DNA from: Sphingomonas bisphenolicum
GTDB taxonomy: Bacteria > Pseudomonadota > Alphaproteobacteria > Sphingomonadales > Sphingomonadaceae
Direction: 5' to 3'
Assembly (NCBI RefSeq): GCF_024349785.1
Contig: NZ_AP018822.1
Location: forward strand, 1-64,000
Length of the DNA stretch: 64,000 nt
The translations under genes were made by a program, and so were the position numbers. Positions 34,901 through 43,455 of the stretch are shown here, in pieces; positions within the stretch are counted from its first letter, which is position 1; every line of letters starts with the position of its first letter. Below the pieces are notes generated by a model, which worked only from the letters and a program-made list of their open reading frames with translations, was not told the origin of the DNA and did not search any database.

Positions 34901-36118
34901 ACCGACTGCCGCGGCGAGCGGCGCTTCATCTCGACGATCGCCCGCCGACTCGACAGCCTTGGCGCCCTGACACGGGGCCAGCGCCAGACGGGCGGCCAGG
35001 GTCTGTTCGACCCGCGGGACAATCTTGAAAGCGACTATGCCAAGGAATCCCTCGAAACATGGTTCCGCCTTTTGGCCGACGGCAAGCTGCGCTCGACCAC
35101 ACTCGACGAATTCCAGACCCTCACCGGACTTGAGCTGGAGGGCGAAGGCGGCGGGCTGAAGGAGGAGCTGCCGCCCATTCAGCGCTGGCTCAATCGCATT
35201 CTCGCGCTGCGCATCACGCTGCAGAATGCGATCTTCGATGAATATCTCGGTCTGATCGAGGCCCGGATCGAGGCGGCGCGCGAAGCCGGCACGCTCGATC
35301 TTGGTGTCGAGAGCATCAATGCCGAACGCATCACCATCCTCGATCGCACGGTGATCCGGCGCGACGAGACGAGCGGCGCGGAAACCGAGATACTGCGCCT
35401 CGAAACGGAGGAGCGCTACAAGCCGCTCCCGCTGGACCGCGCGTTGCGGATCCTCGGCGACGACGCGCGCCCGATCGTTAATCGCAAGTCCGGCAGGGCC
35501 GCGATCCGGTGCAGCACCTATTCGCTCACCGACGACGATGGCGAGATCGTTCGCCGCTACGAGTTGGTTCGACCGACCCGTTCCGAGCGGATGCGGCAAG
35601 ACTTGCTGCTCGAAACGATGTGGGAAGAGACCAGCGAGGAGGAATTTTCGGCGCTGTGGCAGGCCGAGGTAGAGGAGATGCGGGACAAGACCCGCACCAG
35701 CACGCTCTATTTGGTCGCGGGCCTGCTCCTGCCGGTCTGGGATCGCCTGCCCGACGATCATGTTCAGGTCTGGCGGCTGAACACCGATGACGGCCAGTCC
35801 TTCCTCGGCCGGATCGTCCCTGCACCGCTGGTGTCGAAGCTCGCGGACGCCTTCGGGATCAATGCCGCCATCACCGTGTCGGGCGACGATACCGCAAAGC
35901 ATGTGATGACGACCGGCGAGATATCGTCCGTCGGAGCCTACCGGCTCAAGCGCAGCCTGGTCGCCGGCCAGCAGCGCCTCGAACTGCTCGATTGGCCGCA
36001 CACGCGGCTTGCCGAACTCAAGGCGGCGGGCTGTTTTACCGACATCATCCAGCACAGGACGCGGATGTTCGTGCCCGTCGCGTATGCCGCCGCCGTCATC
36101 GAGCGCATCACCGCCTGA
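31901..36118 (+). CDS. Large methyltransferase-helicase protein (Strawberry notch family)
   Basis: A 1,405-residue protein. The N-terminal third carries an N6-adenine methyltransferase fold (EPSAGTG near 134, NPPF near 200). The centre is a superfamily-2 helicase with Walker A GDGTGAGKGRQ near 474 and DEAH near 581, followed by conserved SNO-type blocks (GTGRSYHA, ERRFISTIARRLDSLGALTRG). Proteins of this architecture occur on alphaproteobacterial plasmids and phages. I infer a role in DNA protection or processing after transfer; it is not experimentally established to my knowledge. GGAGG lies 7 bases before the ATG at 31901. Confidence 0.9.
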   Translation: MRTSAAALELDFTEPSITAAKAICAVLRQGGGLDRPGLLRKMETAYGSTAADGHWSLRDAYDVLELAQVLHLATLDLPQETAECLAALTALTASLPTHSVRSEEQIALQQFSTPAAIGYLAALAARITAADTVLEPSAGTGLLAVFAARVGAKLVLNEIDPARAAMLEAAFPTAPVSRHDGELIHDLLPLSIRPTTVLINPPFSRSMGRHADPLAAFRHLRAALKRLGAGGRCAAILPDRVDTSSRAWTKATEGCAITLHVELPANAYVKHGTSQIVKLIVLEKGSQDDVALIRCSSLAEVLAAISTSATSLTATPRCSPVRLAPTRAHGSLLGGLSSRPRLSAPIAKAAPSLGALDIGYDVFAEPVPTGEAVGVYLPYRPSRIAIPYASAHPTALVESIAMGSITAPRPSYVPKLPTRVVADRVLSDAQLETLIYAGDAFERDISGLFKAAEEGLSLAPDQDGRPYRTGFFLGDGTGAGKGRQVAAIILDQWLRGRRKHIWISKTETLLEDARRDWTAVGGLALDIQHLNQWKLGTPIGAAEGVLFLTYATLRSNRGDKGTRLQQILDWVGDDFDGIMVFDEAHEMAGVAGGEGRFGTKDGSDQGIAGVRLQNLLPRARVLYVSATGASDVNNLAYATRLGLWGPTTAFADRRAFVDSLRRGGIAAMELIARDLKMQGLYVARALSFAGVEYDILEHRLTPDQIEVYDAYADAWAIIHANLRTALDATRVTDSFSNDTYNSGAKAAALSIFESTKQRFFGQILIGMKLPSLIPAIRADLARGESVVIQLVSTSEAMLNRALAALNAEDRANLDIELSPKEFVMSYLTAAFPVRQMKTFVDDTGKTRSEPMSDEEGRPIFSQEAIEMRDNLVERFCSLPIVGSALDHIIGHFGSDAVAEVTGRSRRIVVDAHGRQRIESRSLRTNLAETDAFMRNEKKILIFSDAGGTGRSYHASLTAENQSRRNHYLLEPGWRADAAIQGLGRTHRTHQATAPLFRPVSTDCRGERRFISTIARRLDSLGALTRGQRQTGGQGLFDPRDNLESDYAKESLETWFRLLADGKLRSTTLDEFQTLTGLELEGEGGGLKEELPPIQRWLNRILALRITLQNAIFDEYLGLIEARIEAAREAGTLDLGVESINAERITILDRTVIRRDETSGAETEILRLETEERYKPLPLDRALRILGDDARPIVNRKSGRAAIRCSTYSLTDDDGEIVRRYELVRPTRSERMRQDLLLETMWEETSEEEFSALWQAEVEEMRDKTRTSTLYLVAGLLLPVWDRLPDDHVQVWRLNTDDGQSFLGRIVPAPLVSKLADAFGINAAITVSGDDTAKHVMTTGEISSVGAYRLKRSLVAGQQRLELLDWPHTRLAELKAAGCFTDIIQHRTRMFVPVAYAAAVIERITA

Positions 36119-36150
36119 CGATCCAGGTCCTCTCTCCGCGCTCAGCGCAG

Positions 36151-36175
36151 GAGAGGGGAGGGAGCCTTCGGCTTT
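36151..36175 (+). promoter_or_regulatory. Polypurine-plus-hairpin leader element, copy 2
   Basis: GAGAGGGGAGGGAGCC then TTCGGCTTT. Positions 36154-36175 are identical over 22 bases to 39443-39464. The small stem AGCC/GGCT is followed by T residues and then by a second stem (GCCTG/CAGGC). Confidence 0.55.
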
Positions 36176-36241
36176 GTGGGCCTGATGAGCAGGCTCGCGT
36201 GACCGCCGAGGCGGCGCGCCAGTTCCAGATGGAGACAACCG

Positions 36242-38305
36242 ATGATCCAGTCCGTGAAGGTCAAGAACCTCTCGCTGTCCAAGGACAATGTCCGCAAATC
36301 CAGCCGTGAGGCCGGTATCGACGCCCTCGCTGCCAGCATCGCAACCCAAGGCTTGTTGCAGAACCTCATCGTTACCCCGCTCAAGAAGGCGGGCCATTTC
36401 ACCGTCAAGGCGGGCGGGCGCCGGCTGCGCGCACTCCAGAGCCTGATCGAACAGGGCACGTTGCCTGCCGACCATGTCGTGCCTGTCCTCGTCCTTACCG
36501 ACGACGACAACTCGGTCGAGGCGAGCCTCACCGAGAACTTCCAGCGCGTTCCGATGAACCCGGCGGATGAAAGCACCGCGTTCAACTTCCTCATCCAGAA
36601 GGGGATGACCGCCGAGGACGTGGCCAAGCGACAGGGCGTCACCACCCGCTTCGTCGAGCAGCGGGTGCGGCTTGCCGAGCTCGCGCCGAGCGTGTTCCAG
36701 GCGCTCGCCGCCGGTGAAATTACCCTGGGTGTCGCCCAGGCCTATGCCGTGACGAGCGACATCGATCGTCAGGCGCGCGTCTTCACGCAGATGAGCACTT
36801 CCTATTACGGCGATCAGCCCGACAACATCCGGCGTGCGATCCTCAACGGCACGATCAAGGCGAACGATGCCAAGGCGCGGTTCGTCGGTCGCGATGCCTA
36901 TGTTGCGGCAGGCGGCCGCATCGAGGGTGATCTCTTTGCCGCCGAGGGGGACGAGAACTGGATCGACGTCGATCTTCTCGAAGATCTTGCCAGCAAAAAG
37001 CTGGAAGCGGCCGCTGCCGAACTCGCGCAGGCGGAGGGCCTCGCGTTCGTGACGCCGATCGCTGCCACTCACGTTCCCTATGATCTCGAGCGTCAACTTC
37101 ATGAATTTCACGCGCCCGCGCGGCCGCTCAGCGAGGAGGAAAGTGCGCGTGTCGAAGCGCTTTCGGCCGAAAATGACCAACTCGTCGAGCAGCTTGAGTG
37201 TGAACTGGCCGACGGGACGCCGGAAGCGGAAGCGGCGAACGATCGCCTCGACGAGATCGAACGGGAGCTTGAGGGCATCGAGGATTCCCGTCGCGAGATC
37301 GATCCGGCGGTCCGGGCGCAGATCGGGACGTTCGTCTATATCGGTGGCGATGGCGAAGCCCGCGTTCACACCCGCATGTTCAGCGAGAAGCCCGTTGTCG
37401 ATCCCAATGCTCCGCCCAAGGCGACGGGCGGTGCCAATGGAGATGATGGTGCCGGCGACATCGATCATGGACCCAAGCTCAGCGCTACGCTGATCGACGA
37501 ACTGGCGACCCAGCGCCGGCAGATCCTCGTCGCCCATATCGCCAGCGATCCAGCGATGGCGCTGGACCTCACCATCTTCCTGATGGCGCAGAATGTCGTC
37601 TTCGAGCAGAACTACGTCCGCACCCACTCGACGCTCAAGTCCGGCGGCGCGCAATTTCCGATCTTCGGCTTCCGCGACGAAGGGTCGATGGCGTCGCAGA
37701 CCATCGAGGATCAGCGCCAGCGTCTCGATACGAGCTGGGCCGGTCACAAGACCATGACCGAGCGTTTCGAAGCCTTTCGTGCGCTCGACGACGAGGCCCG
37801 CGGCAGTTGGGTGGCCTTCTCGATCGCCCGTACGCTGGAACCGAGCCTGAACATTGCCGAGGGCGGACGGTCCAACGGGTTCCATGACCATCTTGGTCGA
37901 GCGCTCGACATTCAGGTCGAGCATTGGTGGCGCCCCACGGCCGAGAACTTCTTCGGCCGCGTCAAAAAGGAGGTCATGCTCGCCGCGCTCGAGGACATTG
38001 GCGGGCCGATTCTGCGGGGGCGCTACAAGGACGCCAAGAAGGGCGACCTTGCCGCAACCTGCGCCTCGCTCTGCAACGGGCAGGGGATCGTTGAGGCCGA
38101 AATTCGCGAAAAGGCGACGGCCTGGCTGCCTGATGCCATGCGCTTCGACGCCATCGAGCAGCCCGAGACCATCGCGCTGCGCTCGACGTTCATCGACGAG
38201 GCCGATGATGTCGATCCCGGCGATGATAGTGATGATGTCGATGATGAGTCGGATCTGGAGGACGCGCCGCACGACGATCAGGAGGATTTGAGCGAGGCGG
38301 CCTGA
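36242..38305 (+). CDS. ParB-domain protein with long C-terminal region
   Basis: A 687-residue protein. The ParB N-terminal domain is at 1-100 (SKDNVRKSSREAGIDALAAS, KAGGRRLRALQSL, LTENFQRVPMNP), followed by a ParB-type HTH region (AEDVAKRQGVTTRFVEQRVRLAEL). A coiled, charged middle (about 295-345) and a strongly acidic C-terminus (DPGDDSDDVDDESDLED) follow. It lacks a ParA partner, so it is not a simple partition protein. Such proteins are frequent on conjugative plasmids next to SNO helicases. The function may be transcriptional or nucleolytic. Confidence 0.8.
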   Translation: MIQSVKVKNLSLSKDNVRKSSREAGIDALAASIATQGLLQNLIVTPLKKAGHFTVKAGGRRLRALQSLIEQGTLPADHVVPVLVLTDDDNSVEASLTENFQRVPMNPADESTAFNFLIQKGMTAEDVAKRQGVTTRFVEQRVRLAELAPSVFQALAAGEITLGVAQAYAVTSDIDRQARVFTQMSTSYYGDQPDNIRRAILNGTIKANDAKARFVGRDAYVAAGGRIEGDLFAAEGDENWIDVDLLEDLASKKLEAAAAELAQAEGLAFVTPIAATHVPYDLERQLHEFHAPARPLSEEESARVEALSAENDQLVEQLECELADGTPEAEAANDRLDEIERELEGIEDSRREIDPAVRAQIGTFVYIGGDGEARVHTRMFSEKPVVDPNAPPKATGGANGDDGAGDIDHGPKLSATLIDELATQRRQILVAHIASDPAMALDLTIFLMAQNVVFEQNYVRTHSTLKSGGAQFPIFGFRDEGSMASQTIEDQRQRLDTSWAGHKTMTERFEAFRALDDEARGSWVAFSIARTLEPSLNIAEGGRSNGFHDHLGRALDIQVEHWWRPTAENFFGRVKKEVMLAALEDIGGPILRGRYKDAKKGDLAATCASLCNGQGIVEAEIREKATAWLPDAMRFDAIEQPETIALRSTFIDEADDVDPGDDSDDVDDESDLEDAPHDDQEDLSEAA

Positions 38306-38333
38306 CGCCCGTTTGCACGGTTCGAGGCGACTG

Positions 38334-38370
38334 GGGGCGGCACTCTTCGCGGAGTGTCGCCCCTCCTTTT
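38334..38370 (+). terminator. Intrinsic terminator after the ParB-domain gene
   Basis: Twelve-bp stem GGGGCGGCACTC / GAGTGTCGCCCC (one G-U pair), 6-base loop, then TCCTTTT. Confidence 0.8.
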
Positions 38371-38437
38371 GTGCCCCGGCGGCAGGCTCTCTGAGGGGAG
38401 GGTGCTGGTCCGGGATCGCCTCTACCAGATCAGGAGA

Positions 38438-39367
38438 ATGACCGTGGCAAAGACCACCGATAAACCGTCGCCTGCCGACACCATCACCAACGCGATCATC
38501 GACAAACTCGAATCGGGCGTACGCCCTTGGGTGAAACCGTGGCGGCCGGGCCTTGGCGGCCGTCCCCTTCGCGCGACCGGCGACCCGTATAAGGGCATCA
38601 ATTGCTTCTGGCTGTGGCTCTGCGCCGAAGGCGCCGGCTATCATTCTCGCACCTGGATGACCTATAAGCAGGCACAGGCGCTGGGCGGCCAGGTCCGCGA
38701 AGGCGAGCGGTCGCAAATCGCCATCTTCTACAAATCCTACAGCAAAACCGTGGAGTCGCCCGTCACCGGCGACACCTCCGACGAAATGCGACGCGTGCTG
38801 CGATCCTACGCCGTCTTCAATGCCGATCAGATCGAGGGGCTGCCGGAGAAGTTTTATCCAAGCCCCCTCAGCGTGGTCGCCCCCGACGACGAGCTGCCGG
38901 CTCGCGCACAGCGCTTCCTCGATGTCCTTCCGGCGAGGGTTCACCAGTGCGGCGATCGGGCCTTCTACGACCGTGTTGCCGACAGCATCACGATGCCGCC
39001 CGTCGCGTTGTTTTCCACCCGTGCCTATTTCGCGTCGACCTTAGCGCATGAGGCAGGGCATTGGACCGGGCATCCTGACCGGCTCAACCGAGAATTCGGC
39101 AGGAAATTCGGCGACAACGCTTATGCTTTCGAAGAGCTTTGCGCCGAGATGACATCCGCCCTGCTTGGCGCGGATCTTGGCCTCCCGACCGCTCATATCG
39201 ACGATCATGCAGCGTATATCGGCTCGTGGCTCGCGGTGCTGCGCAAGGATTCCCGCGCCATCATGACGGCTGCGGCAAAAGCCGAAGCGGCCGCCGCCTT
39301 TCTGCTCCGCGCAACTGGCCTCGCCACGTCGGACGTCGCCCAGGAACAGATCCGTGAAGCAGCATGA
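38438..39367 (+). CDS. ArdC-like antirestriction protein with zincin metallopeptidase domain
   Basis: A 309-residue protein. The N-terminal ssDNA-binding DUF1738 part (ITNAIIDKLESGVRPWVKPW, GINCFWLW, TWMTYKQAQALGG) is followed by a zincin-like domain with HEAGH at 204-208 (LAHEAGHWTGHPDR) and the downstream FEELCAEMTSA. This is the ArdC layout: protection of incoming single-stranded plasmid DNA from restriction. AGGAG lies 2 bases before the ATG at 38438 but 7 before an in-frame GTG at 38444, so the true start may be the GTG. Confidence 0.88.
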   Translation: MTVAKTTDKPSPADTITNAIIDKLESGVRPWVKPWRPGLGGRPLRATGDPYKGINCFWLWLCAEGAGYHSRTWMTYKQAQALGGQVREGERSQIAIFYKSYSKTVESPVTGDTSDEMRRVLRSYAVFNADQIEGLPEKFYPSPLSVVAPDDELPARAQRFLDVLPARVHQCGDRAFYDRVADSITMPPVALFSTRAYFASTLAHEAGHWTGHPDRLNREFGRKFGDNAYAFEELCAEMTSALLGADLGLPTAHIDDHAAYIGSWLAVLRKDSRAIMTAAAKAEAAAAFLLRATGLATSDVAQEQIREAA

Positions 39368-39440
39368 TCGCGGCGATCGCCCGCCCAGACCCCGGCGGCT
39401 ACCGCCGTTCAACGTAGCGCTCAGCCGCGGCAAGGACAGG

Positions 39441-39485
39441 GGAGGGGAGGGAGCCTTCGGCTTTTTGAGCGCGCCAGAGCGCTCA
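39441..39485 (+). promoter_or_regulatory. Polypurine-plus-hairpin leader element, copy 4
   Basis: GGAGGGGAGGGAGCC, TTCGGCTTTTT, then a perfect stem TGAGCGC/GCGCTCA (39466-39472, 39479-39485) that abuts the AAGGAGG ribosome site of the next gene. Confidence 0.55.
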
Positions 39486-39498
39486 GAAGGAGGCTTCC

Positions 39499-40134
39499 AT
39501 GCTCTACGATACGCTCTACCGCCACAATCAGGCCCTTTCCCCCGCCGGTCTGGAGCATCTGCCGGCGGCGCTCCACGCCCTCAACGCCGCCGTCGACGAT
39601 TGTCAGCGTGCCGGCAAGCCTGTCGCCGGCGACGCGGCAATCCTTCTTCTCATCCGCCATCTGGCACACGTTGCCGAACGCGATACGCCCAGCGTGAACG
39701 TCCTTCGCCTCCGTTGCGAAGCGGATCGCCTGGCGGCCGCCGCCGCGCCAGCGCTGCTCGACATTGCCGGGAAGAGCGTCGGCGGAAACGACCACGCCAA
39801 ACGTACCTTCCACTATCAGGCGCGTCGCGCGCTTGCACGTCTCGCCACGGCCATCGGCCTCGACGCGGACGACGCCCGTATCAACACCGTCATGGGTGCC
39901 GATCACGAAGACGGCACGACGGAGTTGCGCCACGCGGATATTGCCGTTCGCGTCGTCCCGCGCGGCTTCCTCCCGGACAGCGAGGTATCTATCATCCGCT
40001 GTCGCGACGGGCAGGAGGTTGGCAAGTCCCACCGCGCGCCAATCGCTGAATTGCTCGACGTGGCCGCGTTCCAGCGCCGGCTTGCCGGCACGCCCGTGGA
40101 TATCGGCGCTGTGCGCCTCGCGGCCGCCGCCTGA
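39499..40134 (+). CDS. Conserved plasmid protein of unknown function
   Basis: A 211-residue Ala-rich, mostly helical protein with no motif I recognise. AAGGAGG lies 5 bases upstream, and the coding frame is clean, so it is a real gene. It follows the ArdC-like gene and precedes two further small genes with short gaps (25 bases to the next), suggesting one operon. The leader contains the recurrent polypurine-hairpin element. Confidence 0.75.
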   Translation: MLYDTLYRHNQALSPAGLEHLPAALHALNAAVDDCQRAGKPVAGDAAILLLIRHLAHVAERDTPSVNVLRLRCEADRLAAAAAPALLDIAGKSVGGNDHAKRTFHYQARRALARLATAIGLDADDARINTVMGADHEDGTTELRHADIAVRVVPRGFLPDSEVSIIRCRDGQEVGKSHRAPIAELLDVAAFQRRLAGTPVDIGAVRLAAAA

Positions 40135-40159
40135 ACCCCGCAATTGCAGGAGATCCCTC

Positions 40160-40771
40160 ATGGGTTGGCTCTTCATGCGCGACATGGGTGGCTACGCCAC
40201 TGCGCGCTCCTATCTCGACAACCAGTTCACCTATGCGCACGCGGATCATTGTCTCACGGTTCTCGCGTCTTCGATGGTCGGTTCGACCTATTATGCGGCG
40301 TGCGAACGGATCGAGGCGTCCGGCGCTCGGGCCGTCTTCGCCGTCGTCTGCCTGACAAGGCAAAGTACCGGCGCGCGCGACGGCTGCACGTTCGGCTACA
40401 AAGATATGACGGAAAGGATGGGACCGTGCGAAAGCGACTGCCCCGCTGCAATTCTCGATGAATTGACCGAGACCGACAGCATCTACGCTTCCGAATGGCG
40501 CGCACGCTGTCGTGCCAACCTGGTTCGCCGCAGGCTCGAACGCGCGAAGCCGGCCCCGAAGCCGGGACAGACCATCGTCTTCGACGAACCCCTTCGTTTC
40601 AATGACGGCGAAGATCGCGACCGCTTCACGGTCATTGCCAATCCGAAGGGCAAGGCACCGCTCTTTCGCGATCCCATAACCGGCGCCGTGTGCCGGATCG
40701 CAAAGCTCAAGACGCGCGCATACCGGCTTATCAACCCGACCATCGTCCCGAAGGACTCGGCCGATGGTTGA
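40160..40771 (+). CDS. Conserved plasmid protein of unknown function (DUF6927-like)
   Basis: A 203-residue protein starting MGWLFMRDMGGY, a start I associate with a family of plasmid proteins without known role. It has Cys residues in DGCTFGYKDM and GPCESDCPAAILD and a C-terminal FRDPITGAVCRIAKLKTRAYRL. The frame is open from 39764 in the track, but AGGAG at 7 bases marks 40160 as the start. It overlaps the next gene by 8 bases. Confidence 0.72.
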   Translation: MGWLFMRDMGGYATARSYLDNQFTYAHADHCLTVLASSMVGSTYYAACERIEASGARAVFAVVCLTRQSTGARDGCTFGYKDMTERMGPCESDCPAAILDELTETDSIYASEWRARCRANLVRRRLERAKPAPKPGQTIVFDEPLRFNDGEDRDRFTVIANPKGKAPLFRDPITGAVCRIAKLKTRAYRLINPTIVPKDSADG

Positions 40772-41687
40772 GCGCGCGCCAGTGATCGCGGCCTGGGGCG
40801 CGGGCGTCGATTCCACCGCCATGATCATCGAGCTCGTCGAACGAGGCGAGCCGATCGATATGGTGCTGTTCGCCGATACCGGATCCGAGAAGACCGATAC
40901 CTATGCGTTCATTCCGGTCTTTCGGCGTTGGATGGACCGTCACGATGTCGCGTCCGAGATAGTCCGCTACGAACCGCGAAATTTCAAGCATTGGCCGCCC
41001 TATGATAGCTTGGGCACCAACATGCTGACCAACGCTACCCTACCGTCCAAGGCATTTGGGCGGGGGTCGTGCTCGCTCAAATGGAAGGTGGCGCCGCAGG
41101 ACAAGTGGACGGCGCAATGGGCGCCCGCGATACGGTGCTGGGGAGAAGGCGGACGTGTCGTTAAACTGATCGGCTATGACTGTTCCAGTGCCGATCAGCG
41201 ACGCTATGCGCATGCCGAGGGACATGCCGACCCTCGCTATGACTATCGTTATCCCCTTCGCGAACTGGGCTGGACCCGGGCAGACTGCATTGCCCGTATT
41301 GAGCGTGCGGGCCTCCCTGTACCGCCCAAATCCTCATGTTTCTTCTGTCCTGCAATGCGGCCGCACGAGGTGGATGCGCTCTCCAAGGATGAGCTTCGCA
41401 CCATCGTTTTGATGGAGGCCCGCGCAAAACCGCGCTTGCGCACGATCGAGGGCCTCTGGCGCAAGCCCGTTGTCGGGCGCGGCGGGGCGATACCGAGACC
41501 GGGCAATATCACCGCCTATATCCGTGCGCTCGGCCTTCTGCCACCGAGCGAGGTTGACCGGATCGTTGCCGATGCACCGCTCGCGCTGGTCGCCTTCCAG
41601 GCGGCGCAAGCGCGCAAACCCGTCGAGCAGCGCATGTCGATGGCGCGCTGGCTCGACGCATTCCACCGGGGTCAGTCCGCAGGCTGA
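40764..41687 (+). CDS. PAPS-reductase/ATP-pyrophosphatase-like protein
   Basis: A 307-residue protein of the adenine-nucleotide alpha-hydrolase fold. The P-loop is WGAGVDST at 11-18 (variant of SGGxDS), with LFADTGSE next, and Cys-containing motifs GSCSLKWK near 102 and SCFFCPAMRPHE near 190. Similar stand-alone proteins occur on plasmids and phages and are related to DndC-type DNA sulfur enzymes and PAPS reductases. No other dnd or cys gene is near, so a sulfate role is unlikely; nucleic-acid modification is possible. It overlaps the preceding gene by 8 bases. Confidence 0.7.
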   Translation: MVERAPVIAAWGAGVDSTAMIIELVERGEPIDMVLFADTGSEKTDTYAFIPVFRRWMDRHDVASEIVRYEPRNFKHWPPYDSLGTNMLTNATLPSKAFGRGSCSLKWKVAPQDKWTAQWAPAIRCWGEGGRVVKLIGYDCSSADQRRYAHAEGHADPRYDYRYPLRELGWTRADCIARIERAGLPVPPKSSCFFCPAMRPHEVDALSKDELRTIVLMEARAKPRLRTIEGLWRKPVVGRGGAIPRPGNITAYIRALGLLPPSEVDRIVADAPLALVAFQAAQARKPVEQRMSMARWLDAFHRGQSAG

Positions 41688-41713
41688 CCCCCTCACTAGC
41701 TACGGAGACTCTC

Positions 41714-42160
41714 ATGGCCGATCGCGCTTCTGTCGCGATCCGCATCGGCGGATCGCTGTCCCCTGACCTCCTTCCCGGCTTCTGCGCTGCCGTCGCGAGC
41801 GACGGCGCCTTCACGGATTGGGAGGGCACCGCGTTCGATCCGGACAATCTCGATACGAGCGTTCCCCTGTACCTGGCCGACCATGAGGTTGCCTGGGGCC
41901 GGTTCGAGGCGATCGAGACTTTCTGTGTCGATCATGCCCTTGTCTTCGCCCGCTGGGCTGGCGGCGCTCCTGGGGCGTTCGGCCCGGAGCGGGTGGTCTT
42001 TGACGGCACGACCGTTCAGCGTTTCAGCGCCTCGGACGATGACGAGATCCTGATCTCGGCGGAAACGGTGCGCGGTCTCGGCAGCTACGCGGCGGTGCTG
42101 TCGCAACTCGCAGCGGCGGAATTGGAGATACCCCCGTTCCGGATCGACGGCAGAGGCTGA
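41714..42160 (+). CDS. Hypothetical protein
   Basis: A 148-residue acidic protein with no recognised domain. CGGAGA precedes the ATG and coding character is good. It lies 26 bases after the PAPS-reductase-like gene, probably in the same operon. Confidence 0.65.
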   Translation: MADRASVAIRIGGSLSPDLLPGFCAAVASDGAFTDWEGTAFDPDNLDTSVPLYLADHEVAWGRFEAIETFCVDHALVFARWAGGAPGAFGPERVVFDGTTVQRFSASDDDEILISAETVRGLGSYAAVLSQLAAAELEIPPFRIDGRG

Positions 42161-42249
42161 GGGCAAAGCGAAACCGGTCTGTGTCGATACCTCCCCGCCA
42201 GAGGATGCCGCATATGGGCGCCCGCGAGGCGCTGGCAACCCGCGAACGG

Positions 42250-42295
42250 CGGGCCGAGTTGCCGTGTGCCACGGCTGCCCGCACCACCCCTTGTT
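42250..42295. repeat. 46-bp repeat, copy 1, upstream of the SLOG gene
   Basis: Identical over 46 bases to 44539-44584. It contains the hairpin GCCGTG-TGC-CACGGC. It sits 108 bases before the SLOG gene start, as the other copy sits 114 bases before ssb. Confidence 0.85.
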
Positions 42296-42403
42296 CGCGA
42301 GTTTCCCTCGGCTGTGCCTCGGTGCCAGCCCCTCTTTTGCGAGCGCCCGGAGGATGCGCATCCGGCGGAGAGGCCGCCGGCACAGACAGAAAGGCTCGCT
42401 ATC

Positions 42404-43351
42404 ATGTCCACATCGCTTGCAGCCGCACTCGCGGCACTGGAGCTAGGGCACCTCGAACCCCGCGCTGAAGACCTCAGTGGCATGGCGCCGCCACCAACCG
42501 AGGCGCTGGAGCAGACCGTCACCGCAATCTGGAGCGATCTCTTCACGACGATGGGAAACACCACACTGGAGCGTGACATCGAAGACCTGGGCTGGGGCCT
42601 GGTGAACCTCTTCCACCGCGCCGCCGCCAAGAAACACGGACTGGTCGATCGGTTGACCGACGACATCCGCCTTCTCCTCGCCGAACAGGACGGCTCCGAA
42701 ATCAGCACGGCCAATCTGGAGGAAAAGATCGATCTCGCCAAGAAGGTCGAGGAATCCGCTGGTGCCTTCGAGATCATGCGCGATGTCGCCGCCGCCCACT
42801 ATATCCGCGAAACCGGGAGATCGTGGGTGCCGTCGTCCGGCAACCGCATCTCGCTCGGCGTCACCGCCGGGATCGTCGACGGCCATGCCTTCCTGCGGGC
42901 GCGCCGCGAGCGGGCTCTGAACGCCAACACCGCGCAGGGTACGCCGGTTGTGTTCGCCGGTGGCCGCCTCACCTTCGCCAACGACGACGATATGAAGACG
43001 TTCGCCGATAACCTGCTGGCCACCCTCAACAAGGTTCGCGCCCATGTCGGCGACATGTATCTCGTACACGGCGGCGATATGAAGGGTATCGAGCGGCTTG
43101 CAGCATCCTGGGCCGAGCAGAATGGCATCCAGCAGGTGCGGTTCGGTCTCGATCGCAAACTCGGGGATCGCGCGGGCTTCCGTCGCAACGAGCAGATGCT
43201 CTCGCTCAAGCCGCGGTTCGTGGTCGCCTTCCAGGGCAACGGCGTGACGGAGCGGCTTGTCATCGAAGCCAAGGCTCGGGGACTGCGTGTCGTTGATCGC
43301 CGCGGCCCATTGGGAAGCCCTCCTTCAGCTGCCCGTCGCGCTGCGGGCTGA
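42404..43351 (+). CDS. SLOG-domain protein (DUF2493/YspA-like)
   Basis: A 315-residue protein. The N-terminal half is helical. The C-terminal half matches the DUF2493 Rossmann-like fold: TPVVFAGGRLTFAND, MYLVHGGDMKGIERLAASWA and RNEQMLSLKPRFVVAFQGNG. SLOG proteins bind nucleotides or their derivatives, often in conflict or stress systems; the role on plasmids is unknown. The start at 42404 follows GAAAGG. A strong terminator follows the stop. Confidence 0.8.
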   Translation: MSTSLAAALAALELGHLEPRAEDLSGMAPPPTEALEQTVTAIWSDLFTTMGNTTLERDIEDLGWGLVNLFHRAAAKKHGLVDRLTDDIRLLLAEQDGSEISTANLEEKIDLAKKVEESAGAFEIMRDVAAAHYIRETGRSWVPSSGNRISLGVTAGIVDGHAFLRARRERALNANTAQGTPVVFAGGRLTFANDDDMKTFADNLLATLNKVRAHVGDMYLVHGGDMKGIERLAASWAEQNGIQQVRFGLDRKLGDRAGFRRNEQMLSLKPRFVVAFQGNGVTERLVIEAKARGLRVVDRRGPLGSPPSAARRAAG

Positions 43352-43357
43352 AGCCGC

Positions 43358-43387
43358 GGGCCGCCGGTTTTCCGGCGGCCCTTTTTT
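43358..43387 (+). terminator. Intrinsic terminator after the SLOG gene
   Basis: Perfect 10-bp stem GGGCCGCCGG / CCGGCGGCCC, TTTT loop, then six T (43382-43387). Confidence 0.92.
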
Positions 43388-43426
43388 CGCTGCGCTTACC
43401 GTCGTCCCCTGGAAATTTCCGCAGGC

Positions 43427-43455
43427 GAGAGGGGAGGGCGCCGAGGCCGTTTTTG
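43427..43455 (+). promoter_or_regulatory. Polypurine-plus-hairpin leader element, copy 5
   Basis: GAGAGGGGAGGGCGCC then GAGGCCGTTTTTGG, followed further down by GTCGGCCGTTTTGGCGGCCGG. It precedes the 209-residue gene at 43579. Confidence 0.45.

Noticed and set aside
34529..38944. A 1,471-codon open frame on the minus strand.
   Set aside because: It is antisense to the methyltransferase-helicase, ParB-like and ArdC-like genes, all of which have clear motifs and ribosome sites. The long frame is a GC-rich codon artefact, with a low-complexity translation.
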